A stretch of DNA of 22,801 bases from Citrobacter freundii (GTDB lineage: Bacteria > Bacteroidota > Bacteroidia > Chitinophagales > Chitinophagaceae), in contig QFQQ01000090.1 in assembly GCA_003243445.1 (NCBI GenBank), forward strand, positions 1-22,801, in the 5' to 3' direction. The position numbers were made by a program, and so were the translations under genes. This document shows positions 7,977 to 15,870 of the stretch, in pieces. The number at the start of each line of letters is the position of its first letter. Within the stretch, counting starts at the first letter, position 1. The notes under the pieces were generated by a model. The model saw only the letters and a list, made by a program, of their open reading frames with translations. It searched no databases and had not been told where the DNA came from.

Positions 7977-10094
7977 TTACCTGTTCAGTTTTTTAAAATA
8001 ATAGTCCGATAACTTTGATGCGCTGTTTGTTTGTTGCTGCGGTAATTTATCAGTGGTTTTGATGATCGATTGTATGGCGCGCTGCACAAGATCTATCTGT
8101 TGCCTTGTTGCCTTTGAAGGATCTTCCGATAACGATCTTGTCGCGCTTAGAGCAGGAAGAAATGCTGCCGGCTCAGCAATAGCTTTTGCTGCAATTGCCT
8201 GCTGTGCCCTGAACAGGTCTGTCATGCCTGATGCTGCTGGTACACGACCCTGCTTCATTATTTCAAGGACCTGCATTGCGTTGCGTAGTTGTAAAACCTG
8301 TTCATCTTCTTTGACCTGCCTGGCGGGCTGATTAGGCGGCGTTATTTTTTCGAGATTGCCGGTCAGCCTTTTTTCAGGCTTCAGTGGTGGCATTTTGATG
8401 GAAGTTTTGCTGACGTATGCTCTTGACTTTTGCTGCAGATCTTTTAATAAACGCAAGGCCTTATATTGATAAGGCAGCGACTCTGATGGTGTAAGTGTTC
8501 TTAATTTCAGTTCACTGTTCCACATCTCGGTCAGCACGCCTTTTAACTGCGCTTTTTGTTCGGGTTCAAGAAACGTTGCATCCTCGGCATTGTCATGTTT
8601 ATGTGCATATTGATCGATCAGCGACTGAACATCACCGTAGGCGGGTTCAGTGCCATGGTCATGACCATCGTCAGGACTATGCCCTCCACCGCTTTCGTTC
8701 TCTTCACCAAGAAATTTTCCGTAGCGAAGACGAAGCAATTTTTGTTCAATACCGAGATCATTGCTTCGTGCATTGAATGTGTCTTTTGATAAACCAGATT
8801 GTTCCTTCAGTAATTTTTCTGTATCAATGATGAGCTGTCGCTGGCTTCTGAAATATTCAGGGAACTGGTTTACGCCTGATTCCATGCCGGACATATTCAG
8901 CAGTTCAGCTGTATCGGGCAATGAAATAAAGTACATGTCGGACCGGCTTTCCTGCCCATGGTTGTCTGTCGCTTTGATATAGAAATACAGTTCATCACCG
9001 CCCTGCATTCCCATAGCCGCGAGATCAATGGTTTTGGATAATTCGATATCTCTTTGTCCGTTTACTTTTTCAGCAAAGCTGAGCTGCTGTTCTTTGAAGC
9101 TTACGCTTTCCCCTTTGCCGCTTGCTTTGGTGGCAATGATCTGTGTATTCGTGATACCATAATCATCGCTCAGGTGAACACGAAGGTTGCTGATAGCCCT
9201 TCTGCCCGGTTCGATCGTAGTATATTGCTGTGGCGTGATGATCCTTATGTCTGCCGGTTGATCATGGATCACTTCCAGTGTATATAACGGTGATGGGTTT
9301 TCCAGGATCTGAACCTGGTAGAACCCGGTTTCTTTCACATTCCGCTGAAGCTGCCATTCATTGCTGTCAGTTGAAGATCGCTTCATAGCGATATGTTCAC
9401 GATTGTTGAACAGGAGTATTACTGAATCGGCGATCCCGGATGTATTGATCGTCCAGCTGATATTGCTGCCTTCTTCAACTTTCAGTGACAGTTGCTCCTG
9501 CTCCCTTTTTTTTCTGCCTGTATAGGCAGGCGGGGTTATTTCGACAGATACTGATTTCACTCCGGCAGGAATTGCCTCCTTAGGCACATTCGCCGCAGCA
9601 GCGGAACGTTCGTTATGATCATGATCATTCTTTACAAAACTGATTTGCGCAGCAAAACCAATGGCACAAACAATAATGACTGCAAAAACAACCAGTCCTG
9701 CTCTTTTGACCGGTATGAACATTTCCGCAGGAGGAGCTATGTTTTTTATTATTGGTTCAATTTTTTGTTGTTGCAATTGCTGCAGAAAACTCAGTGAAGA
9801 CGGTGGCTGTAATATCAGGTGGCTGCTTTCTTCCAACTGTGGGTAGTGCCGGTTGAGAAAGCTCGTGATATCTTCTTGCGTGATACGCCGGAAGGGACGA
9901 AGCCAGTAGATGATCACCGCTGCAGCAGCAAACACCGGTGCAATGATCCACAGCGGTGTTTTGATAAAAAGATATAGTACCGTCGTCAGCAAAGCTGCAA
10001 CACCAAATGCCAGCAATAGAGCCGCAACGAAATAATTCCGTTGCCATTTTTTTCTGAATGCCTGTATGATATGTTGTCCTTCCTGTTCAGGCAT
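7977..10094 (-). CDS. DUF4175-family large membrane protein (705 aa)
   Basis: The protein has membrane segments at about 22-44, 49-64 and 132-153, then a long periplasmic region. That region has beta-rich domains (TPPAYTGRK near 192-200, LRVHLSDDYGI further on) and a helical, Gln/Lys-rich C-terminal third, as in DUF4175 proteins that accompany MoxR and DUF58. A His/Asp/Gly-rich linker (GGGHSPDDGHDHG) may bind metal or simply be flexible. I place the start at the ATG 10094-10092 (MPEQEG), which overlaps the end of the BatA gene by 8 nt. The open frame extends 25 codons further upstream to 10169, but that part overlaps the BatA coding sequence and reads as its shadow. The overlap points to translational coupling. 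The molecular role of DUF4175 is not established. Confidence 0.85.
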   Translation of the reverse strand: MPEQEGQHIIQAFRKKWQRNYFVAALLLAFGVAALLTTVLYLFIKTPLWIIAPVFAAAAVIIYWLRPFRRITQEDITSFLNRHYPQLEESSHLILQPPSSLSFLQQLQQQKIEPIIKNIAPPAEMFIPVKRAGLVVFAVIIVCAIGFAAQISFVKNDHDHNERSAAAANVPKEAIPAGVKSVSVEITPPAYTGRKKREQEQLSLKVEEGSNISWTINTSGIADSVILLFNNREHIAMKRSSTDSNEWQLQRNVKETGFYQVQILENPSPLYTLEVIHDQPADIRIITPQQYTTIEPGRRAISNLRVHLSDDYGITNTQIIATKASGKGESVSFKEQQLSFAEKVNGQRDIELSKTIDLAAMGMQGGDELYFYIKATDNHGQESRSDMYFISLPDTAELLNMSGMESGVNQFPEYFRSQRQLIIDTEKLLKEQSGLSKDTFNARSNDLGIEQKLLRLRYGKFLGEENESGGGHSPDDGHDHGTEPAYGDVQSLIDQYAHKHDNAEDATFLEPEQKAQLKGVLTEMWNSELKLRTLTPSESLPYQYKALRLLKDLQQKSRAYVSKTSIKMPPLKPEKRLTGNLEKITPPNQPARQVKEDEQVLQLRNAMQVLEIMKQGRVPAASGMTDLFRAQQAIAAKAIAEPAAFLPALSATRSLSEDPSKATRQQIDLVQRAIQSIIKTTDKLPQQQTNSASKLSDYYFKKLNR

Positions 10095-11511
10095 TTTTTT
10101 GTTTCGGTTGACGGTGTGATAAAATTCTTTCTGCAAGGAAAACGAAGAACAGGATGATCCATCCTGCAAACGATAGATCTGTTCTGTTCATAAAACCAAG
10201 ATCGTTTACTGTACCATTTTGTTTTCCCCGGCTTTGTTTCAACCGAACCTGCTCAGGAGAAACCTGCCGGTAATCTGTATCGTTTTCTTTAAAGGCAGGA
10301 AGAATGACAGGGATCAGTAACCGGGCAAAACTTTCTTTCCATACTATGTCCGTCCATTGAGGATTGAAACGGCTGCTGAAATAGATCGTCTTTCTTTGAT
10401 TGGTTGCTTCAACGCTCATCAACGGTTCGCCATTTGCCAGCGTCCACCATGCTGTTCCTTTTGCCGGTGTGGTTGCGTATTTGAAAAATTGGCCGGCATT
10501 GTTTTCATTCAATGGCAGCAGGCCGGGATTGGCTGGTGATGGTAATTGTATCGAGGATGAGGCAAGGTCTGCATATCGCAGGATCGTTCCGCCGGCGGCG
10601 AGCTTTGCCAGTACATTTTTATCAGGCTCAGTTTCCTGCAACCAGAATATTACCTGTTCCTGGGACGCAGTGTTTGTTTTGTTGATCACGATATTCCTGC
10701 CGGTGTATTCAGCAATTGCTTCAATGGCAGCCTGCAGGTATTTTGCATCTGAGAAATTATTACCAGGATATATGCCAATATTAATGACCGGGTTGCTGTC
10801 TGGAGCTGCAGGTAAGGTTACAATACTTTCTTCATAATAATTGCCTGTTGCGCTGCTTATTCTTGTTGTGTTGACCTGATTTCCCTGGCGGTTGATATAA
10901 GATGAAGCGATAGATGTATCTGTGCGCGCCGGAGTTTCCAATCTGATCCAGTGGATATTCAGCTCACTTGTCGGACGACGACCTGAGTAGTTCTGCAAAA
11001 GCTGTTCTGAAAAAACATACAAACTAAAATCCGGCGGCAATGCGGCGTCGAGATATTTCAGATAGGCCCAGGTGTTGGAGTAATCGGGCACAGATCGTTG
11101 ATAGATCGCCGTATCGGTCAGAGAGATCTTTCCCAGTTGTGGTTTGAGGTTATGTAATTCAAAACCTTTTTGCAATAACGAATCGATCAGCAGATGATGA
11201 GCCTGGTATGCATTGGCCAGTTCATGATCAGGAATAAGGATCCAGCCGCCATTTTTTGCGGAAGGTGTTTCCTGCCATGATGGTTTTGCGATAAGTAAAG
11301 CGAGCAATACAAGTAACAGGCATCTCAATAATAACAAAGGCCAGTTGGTGATCCTGAAACTACGGGCGGGTTTTTTTGAGCTCTCCGCCAGCAATGCAAT
11401 GCTGCCGATCTTCAGTGTTTTCCCTTTGCGTGTATTCCATAGATGTATCAGCACCGGAATGATCACCGCTGCTGTTGCAAAAAGCGCTATGGGATTAAGC
11501 AATTGAAACAA
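10087..11511 (-). CDS. BatA-domain membrane protein (474 aa)
   Basis: The N terminus MFQLLNPIALFATAAVIIPV matches the double-transmembrane BatA/aerotolerance-type domain (segments about 4-24 and 56-75, linked by a basic loop with RKGKTLKIGS). A periplasmic region of about 370 residues follows, then a final membrane segment (about 448-461) and a basic tail. No VWA MIDAS motif is visible, so it corresponds to the BatA-like scaffold without a VWA domain. The start is TTG at 11511. There is no in-frame ATG between it and the upstream stop, and the family N terminus begins exactly here. It follows DUF58 by 24 nt and overlaps the DUF4175 start by 8 nt. Confidence 0.87.
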   Translation of the reverse strand: MFQLLNPIALFATAAVIIPVLIHLWNTRKGKTLKIGSIALLAESSKKPARSFRITNWPLLLLRCLLLVLLALLIAKPSWQETPSAKNGGWILIPDHELANAYQAHHLLIDSLLQKGFELHNLKPQLGKISLTDTAIYQRSVPDYSNTWAYLKYLDAALPPDFSLYVFSEQLLQNYSGRRPTSELNIHWIRLETPARTDTSIASSYINRQGNQVNTTRISSATGNYYEESIVTLPAAPDSNPVINIGIYPGNNFSDAKYLQAAIEAIAEYTGRNIVINKTNTASQEQVIFWLQETEPDKNVLAKLAAGGTILRYADLASSSIQLPSPANPGLLPLNENNAGQFFKYATTPAKGTAWWTLANGEPLMSVEATNQRKTIYFSSRFNPQWTDIVWKESFARLLIPVILPAFKENDTDYRQVSPEQVRLKQSRGKQNGTVNDLGFMNRTDLSFAGWIILFFVFLAERILSHRQPKQKNA

Positions 11512-11535
11512 GCTACTAATTTTTACATCGTCTGA

Positions 11536-12417
11536 TCAATAACCTTTGCTGCGTTTATATAAAAAATCACGCAGGGCTTCATCGATCGGTTGATCCATGA
11601 TCATCAACCGGTGATAAATATGTTTGGATAACAATTGCTGCCGGATCTCATCCAGGTGATCCTTCAGCACTTGTTTATAAGCTTTTGCCGCACTTGCCGC
11701 GTTTACTTCAATTGTTGCACCTGTCTCCAGGTCTTCCAGTGTCGTATATCCTTTATAATCCAGTTCGATCTCATTTCTTCCCATAAGCTGTAACACGATG
11801 ATCTCATGACGCAAGGCATTCAGCAGGTCAAGCAGTTTATAGATCTCCTCTTTTTCCTGGTACATATCAGTGATAAATACCAGCAACTCTTTTTTTCTTC
11901 CGCCCGAGTAAATGTCTTTATAATAAAGCGGATGTGTGAACTTTCCTTTTGGACCGGCCTGTTCCAGTTCATACATCAGCCGGTTCAGGTTTTGAAAACC
12001 CTGTCTTGCAGCCAGTGAAAAGATCCCGCCTTCTTTCAATGTATACAGACCAACAGCATCGCCCTGCATGTTTGCGAGATAAGCGAGACTTGCTGCCAGA
12101 TAACGGGCATATTCCATTTTTGAATACGTCCCGTCGCGGTGATCCATTGATGCGCTTGTATCCACTAACAACCGCAAACTGATGTTCGTTTCCGTTTCAG
12201 ATTCCCGGATATAATAACGGTCTGATCTTGCAAACATCTTCCAGTCCATCCACCGGAGATCATCGCCCGGCAGGTACTTGCGGTATTGGCTGAACTCCAT
12301 ACCCGTTCCCTTCACGGCACTTTTATTGGCGCCGCTCATAAAACCATCGATCGTTGTTTTGGCAGCGAGGGGGAGGTTTTTAATGGAGGTCAGTATGTAG
12401 GAGTCCAGAAGGGACAT
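11536..12417 (-). CDS. DUF58 VWA-like protein (293 aa)
   Basis: DUF58 proteins are cytoplasmic von Willebrand-A-like partners of MoxR ATPases. The characteristic sequence GMEFSQYRKYLPGDDLRWMDW lies at 39-59, and a MIDAS-type DTSAS motif at 86-90 follows LRLLV. Length and absence of membrane segments fit the soluble Bacteroidota form. It lies 160 nt downstream of MoxR, with a 9-nt-unit inverted repeat between them, and 24 nt upstream of the BatA gene. The ATG at 12417 gives MSLLDSYILTSIKNLPL, the expected N terminus. It is likely part of one transcription unit with the downstream membrane genes, possibly attenuated relative to MoxR by the repeat. Confidence 0.93.
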   Translation of the reverse strand: MSLLDSYILTSIKNLPLAAKTTIDGFMSGANKSAVKGTGMEFSQYRKYLPGDDLRWMDWKMFARSDRYYIRESETETNISLRLLVDTSASMDHRDGTYSKMEYARYLAASLAYLANMQGDAVGLYTLKEGGIFSLAARQGFQNLNRLMYELEQAGPKGKFTHPLYYKDIYSGGRKKELLVFITDMYQEKEEIYKLLDLLNALRHEIIVLQLMGRNEIELDYKGYTTLEDLETGATIEVNAASAAKAYKQVLKDHLDEIRQQLLSKHIYHRLMIMDQPIDEALRDFLYKRSKGY

Positions 12418-12433
12418 TAATCAGGTTTGAGCG

Positions 12434-12582
12434 GTTTTATAAGTTTCAAAAGTTCCAGGGGTTCCAGAGGTTTCATAGGTTCTAAAAGTTCCAAACTTTT
12501 AATGTTTGAGGGCGTTGTGTTGATTCCCTCTTTAAGGAACCTCTGGAACTTCTGGAACTCATGAAACCTCTGGAACCTCATA
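12434..12582. repeat. Inverted repeat with 9-nt arms (GTTCCAGAG type)
   Basis: The left arm 12434-12496 is seven consecutive 9-mers, each starting GTT and varying around GTTCCAGAG. The right arm 12535-12582 is about five such units on the opposite strand. The centre carries GAGGG (12508-12512) and CCCTC (12526-12530) separated by 13 nt. The right arm overlaps the MoxR stop codon (12578-12580). The element fills the MoxR-DUF58 spacer. Confidence 0.85.
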
Positions 12583-13573
12583 ACGTTTTTGGTCTTTCAA
12601 CCACCTTTATCATCTCTTCCGTCACCTTATCCGACGAAACGCCTTCCGCTTCTGCTTTAAAATTCATCAGCACACGGTGGCGTAACACAGGATAGGCCAT
12701 TGTTTGCAGGTCATCCATAGTTACGGCATAGCGCCCATACAGCAGTGCGCGTGCTTTGGCTGTAAGGATCAATGCCTGTCCCGCACGCGGACCTGCACCC
12801 CATCGTACCCATTCTTTTACAAAGGCGACGGTAGTGGTGTCCGGTCTTGTGGCGCGGATGAGTTTGCCGGCGAAGGCAGTCAGGTCCTCATTGATCGTTA
12901 CTTCACGGACGAGTGATTGCAATTGCCTGATCTCTTCACCATTGACGATAGCATTTACAGTATTCTTTTTTGTACCGGTTGTATTGGTCAGGATCTGTAT
13001 CTCTTCCTGTTCAGAAGGATAACCGATCTTTACATAAAGCAGGAAGCGGTCAAGCTGTGCTTCGGGTAACGGATAAGTACCGGCCTGTTCGATCGGGTTT
13101 TGCGTGGCAAGAATAAAGAAAGGACGATCGAGCGGATAAGTTTTGCCAGCGTAAGTCACCTCAAATTCCTGCATTGCTTCCAGCAAAGCGGACTGTGTTT
13201 TGGGAGGTGTACGGTTGATCTCATCGGCGAGCAGGATGTTTGCGAAGATCGGGCCTTTGGTAAAGTTAAAAACGCGCTTGCCTGTTGCCGGATCATCTTC
13301 CAGGATCTCCGTGCCGATGATATCGGTAGGCATAAGATCAGGAGTGAATTGGATCCTTCTGAAAGGAAGATGCAAAGCCTGCGCAAGCGTTCTTACCATC
13401 AGTGTTTTTGCAAGTCCGGGCACGCCTTCCAACAGGCAATGGCCGCCTGCAAGTAATGCTACGAGGATCTCCTCAAGCACAATATCCTGTCCCACGATCA
13501 CCTTTTGTATCTCTGATTTAAGTGAAGATACTTTCTGCAATAATTCATTAACCTTTGATGCTGTCAGTTCCAA
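12578..13573 (-). CDS. moxR: MoxR-family AAA+ ATPase (331 aa)
   Basis: MoxR ATPases are chaperone-like AAA+ proteins that act with VWA-domain partners to mature or activate other proteins. Walker A GVPGLAKT is at 50-57, Walker B LLADEIN at 114-120, the sensor ATQNP at 156-160, and an arginine in EAQLDRF at 171-177. The length is typical. The start is TTG at 13573: an in-frame stop lies 15 nt upstream, no ATG is available, and MELTASKVNELL is a normal N terminus. It is the first gene of the minus-strand module; the DUF4159 gene diverges from the same 318-nt region. An AAGTAAA-type inverted repeat lies upstream and a 9-nt-unit repeat lies downstream at the stop codon. Confidence 0.96.
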   Translation of the reverse strand: MELTASKVNELLQKVSSLKSEIQKVIVGQDIVLEEILVALLAGGHCLLEGVPGLAKTLMVRTLAQALHLPFRRIQFTPDLMPTDIIGTEILEDDPATGKRVFNFTKGPIFANILLADEINRTPPKTQSALLEAMQEFEVTYAGKTYPLDRPFFILATQNPIEQAGTYPLPEAQLDRFLLYVKIGYPSEQEEIQILTNTTGTKKNTVNAIVNGEEIRQLQSLVREVTINEDLTAFAGKLIRATRPDTTTVAFVKEWVRWGAGPRAGQALILTAKARALLYGRYAVTMDDLQTMAYPVLRHRVLMNFKAEAEGVSSDKVTEEMIKVVERPKTL

Positions 13574-13891
13574 AGCAGTTTGTTTTTAAGCATAATAAAA
13601 TATGCAGCAACCGTGATAAGTAAAAAGTAAAAAGTGAAAGAGGGGCCTAAGCGAAAGTTCCTCACAGTTAGGCTTTTTTACTTTTTACTTTTGATTTTTT
13701 ACTTCGTACCGGCCAAGTTCGCGGATTTTGACGTCAATTGTTGCATTTTTCTTTTGCACCATGCAAAAAAATCAAGGTTTTTTCTACATTAAAACACATT
13801 AGTAAAAAAATAGAAGACATATTTCGCGAAACTGACGTTGATAACGCGTGATGCATTATCTTAGTCAATCCCATGTGGGTTCTGAAAGATT
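13574..13891. promoter_or_regulatory. Divergent moxR / DUF4159 intergenic region
   Basis: This 318-nt spacer holds the inverted repeat at 13618-13705 on the moxR side and an AT-rich stretch (about 13741-13860) on the DUF4159 side. TATCTTAG at 13857-13864 is a partial match to the Bacteroidota -7 box TAnnTTTG, but the upstream TTG at 13838 is too close for the usual spacing. I therefore do not call a promoter there. No small gene was seen. Confidence 0.4.
13618..13705. repeat. Inverted repeat with AAGTAAA-type 7-nt arms and central hairpin
   Basis: The left arm (13618-13641) and right arm (13674-13705) are heptamers of AAGTAAA type in opposite orientation. The centre has a perfect GCCTAA/TTAGGC stem (13645-13650 with 13668-13673) followed by a T-run on the plus strand, so it looks terminator-like in that direction. 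The 21 nt at 13613-13633 match the copy beside the first tldD exactly. Confidence 0.8.
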
Positions 13892-14518
13892 ATGGTGAAA
13901 AGCAGGCGCTTTACGTTTTCAAGGTTAAGGTATCATTCCGGTGATTGGGATACGGATCAGCGTATGCCGACAAATCTGTTGAATTCACTGATCGAATACA
14001 CTACCGTTCCGGTTAACCAGCAGGAGCGGGTCGTTGATCTTGACAGTGATGAATTATTTGTTTCACCATTCTGTTATCTCAGCGGGCACAAACTCGTACA
14101 GTTCAGTGCGAAAGAAGAAGCCTATTTCAAAAAATACATTCAGAATGGCGGCTTTGTATTTGTGGATGACTGCAATCATGATATTGACGGTCTCTTTGCC
14201 AAATCCTTTGAAGCACAGATGGCGCACACATTTGGTCCGCAGGCGCTGAAGAAGATCCCCAATGATCACGAGCTCTATCATTCCTTCTTCCAGTTTGAAA
14301 AAGGTCCGCCGCCCACTTCCTTCGAATTAAATGGCTGGGGTGACGATCTTATTCACGACTATCTCAAAGCCATCGAGATCAATGGCCGCATCGCGGTTCT
14401 CTACAGCAACAAAGACTATGGCTGTGAATGGGATTATGATTTCCGGAATAAGCGGTTTATGGCGGAGGATAATACGAAGTTTGGGATGAATATTATTATG
14501 TATGCGATGAAAGCGTGA
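13892..14518 (+). CDS. DUF4159-domain protein (208 aa)
   Basis: Nearly the whole protein is a DUF4159 domain, a glutamine-amidotransferase-like fold that is usually a separate module or fused to BatA in MoxR clusters. The visible signature runs from RLRYHSGDWDTDQRMP (11-26) through FVSPFCYLSG and QNGGFVFVDDCNHD to a C-terminal NIIMYAMKA. No signal peptide or membrane segment is seen, so this form looks cytoplasmic, in contrast to BatA-fused relatives. The ATG at 13892 is well placed and no longer start is available before the spacer. It is divergent from moxR, so it may share regulation. Convergent with the desaturase gene, it ends 2 nt before the large inverted repeat at 14521. Confidence 0.9.
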   Translation: MVKSRRFTFSRLRYHSGDWDTDQRMPTNLLNSLIEYTTVPVNQQERVVDLDSDELFVSPFCYLSGHKLVQFSAKEEAYFKKYIQNGGFVFVDDCNHDIDGLFAKSFEAQMAHTFGPQALKKIPNDHELYHSFFQFEKGPPPTSFELNGWGDDLIHDYLKAIEINGRIAVLYSNKDYGCEWDYDFRNKRFMAEDNTKFGMNIIMYAMKA

Positions 14519-14520
14519 GG

Positions 14521-14669
14521 AAGCGATGTTCGATGCTGATGCTGGATGGTCGATGGTCGGTATTCAATTAAGAAATATTGTATAAAAAAGAAACCTTCCT
14601 GTATGGAAGGTTTCTTTTTTATACAATATTTCTGTCGGCCATCGACCATCCAGCATCGAACATCGCTCG
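14521..14669. repeat. Large inverted repeat with GATGTTC-type arms
   Basis: Outer arms at 14524-14560 and 14635-14668 are inverted copies of GATG-starting heptamer strings. They differ mainly by a 6-nt duplication (ATGCTG) in the left arm and a few substitutions. They flank a perfect 29-bp stem. The element exactly fills the space between the two convergent stop codons. Confidence 0.92.
14571..14633. terminator. Bidirectional terminator with perfect 29-bp stem
   Basis: Bases 14571-14599 pair perfectly with 14605-14633 around the 5-nt loop TGTAT. A GGAAGG/CCTTCC core is followed by a T-run on each strand (about 14615-14620 plus; the complement of 14585-14589 minus). It can therefore terminate both the DUF4159 and the desaturase transcripts. 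Confidence 0.9.
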
Positions 14670-15692
14670 TCACAGTTCCTCCGGCGCCGCCATATCCGCC
14701 GGCATATGCGGAGCTTTCGCCGGGCGCTTTCCACGCTTCTCGCGTGCGGTCCTGGAGTATACGGAAAGGTTTCCGTCAAACAGGAAGCGGAAGAGCAAAC
14801 CGGTATAGGAAGTGTGGAAACCGAGCGAAGTGTAGTAGCTTCCTGCGATCTGTTTTACTTTTGGAAGTTTATTCCAGGGCACAGAAGGGAAATCGTGGTG
14901 CTCATTGTGATAACCGACATTCAGGTTGGTCACGTTCAGCGGGCCATAATAGCTTTTTGTTTCCTGTTCGCCATGCGTAAGGAAATGTTCCTGGATCCAT
15001 CTTGCTCCGAGTGGGTGAAGACCAACAGAGAAGAAGAAACTTGCGAGCAAATAGATGCCGGCTTTCCATCCCAGGAAATAGATGATAGCGAACATGAATG
15101 CAGCTTGCACGAGCCAGTTCACCAGCGTCCATGTATCGAATAATTTGATCTCCTTTAAGCGCATAGGACGCAGCATTTGAAAGATCGGATATAATAATAA
15201 CCAAACCGCTTTTCCTACCGGCGCATTATTGATCAGTTTTGCTTCCCAGCGGAAAGGCATATCCGCATCAAGCTCTTCAACACCCTGATAGGCGTGGTGC
15301 TTCATGTGATATTTCTGAAACGACACAGAGCTTGGGAATACATGCGGCAGATTCGCGATCATACCGGAGATCGTATTCAGCACTTTGTTTTTGAAGATCA
15401 GATTGTGTGATGCTTCATGGATACAAACCCATAATGTGTGGCAAAGAAATGCGCCCACAAAATAGGCGAGAACAAGACTCCAGATCCAGGATAGATCCCA
15501 GCCAAACGGTGATACACCGTATGCCAGGGCTACCTGTGCTCCAACAGCAAGCAGGATCACCAGAAATGTGTACGGATTACGTCCGATCAATTGCCTGATC
15601 TCAGGATGTTTGGCAATGATTTCTTTGGTCCTTGCCTTATGCGGCTCTACTTCATCGGACCAACGGAAAGAAGAAAATTTTTTACGGCTCAT
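14670..15692 (-). CDS. Sphingolipid delta-4 (dihydroceramide) desaturase-like protein (340 aa)
   Basis: This is an integral-membrane di-iron desaturase. Three histidine boxes are visible: HEASH (92-96), HMKHH (129-133) and HNEHH (262-266). Around them lie motifs recalled from eukaryotic DES1/DEGS1: F-R-W near 9-11 with EPHKARTKEIIAKHPEI (16-32), which matches the N-terminal Lipid_DES domain; ANLP plus SFQKYHMKHH; GLHPLGARWIQEH (225-237); and SYYGPLNVTNLNVGYHNEHH (247-266), then DFPSVPW. Four or more membrane segments lie at about 41-60, 68-90, 162-176 and 190-222. Length is near the human enzyme (323 aa). Ordinary bacterial acyl-lipid desaturases lack this N-terminal domain. I infer that it introduces a 4,5-trans double bond in the long-chain base of (dihydro)ceramide; many Bacteroidota make dihydroceramides. 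No sphingolipid synthesis gene is adjacent. The C-terminal tail (315-340) is Lys/Pro/Ala-rich. Confidence 0.88.
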   Translation of the reverse strand: MSRKKFSSFRWSDEVEPHKARTKEIIAKHPEIRQLIGRNPYTFLVILLAVGAQVALAYGVSPFGWDLSWIWSLVLAYFVGAFLCHTLWVCIHEASHNLIFKNKVLNTISGMIANLPHVFPSSVSFQKYHMKHHAYQGVEELDADMPFRWEAKLINNAPVGKAVWLLLYPIFQMLRPMRLKEIKLFDTWTLVNWLVQAAFMFAIIYFLGWKAGIYLLASFFFSVGLHPLGARWIQEHFLTHGEQETKSYYGPLNVTNLNVGYHNEHHDFPSVPWNKLPKVKQIAGSYYTSLGFHTSYTGLLFRFLFDGNLSVYSRTAREKRGKRPAKAPHMPADMAAPEEL

Positions 15693-15870
15693 GGACAGTT
15701 TAATGCAGGTGTGTAAAAGGTGTGAATATAGGGTTTTCTGAGTGGTTTCGTGGTATGAATAACGGAAAATTCGTCACGTCAGCGTTAAAAACGGGAAAAA
15801 TGATAAACCTAACAGTGATAGGTTTTCAGAAGCCCATGTTTATAACATTTTACCGTAATCTGTGTGGCTG
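15693..15870. other. Upstream region of the desaturase gene
   Basis: No ORF of merit lies here. There is a 7-bp hairpin, AAACCTA/TAGGTTT (15805-15811 with 15819-15825), followed on the minus strand by a T-rich stretch. It could end transcription from the PL6 gene or form part of the desaturase leader. No clear Bacteroidota promoter was found. Confidence 0.4.

Noticed and set aside
10095..10169. 25-codon N-terminal extension of the DUF4175 protein
   Set aside because: It lies wholly inside the BatA coding sequence and does not look like a leader. The ATG at 10094 gives the normal 8-nt overlap and a usual N terminus.
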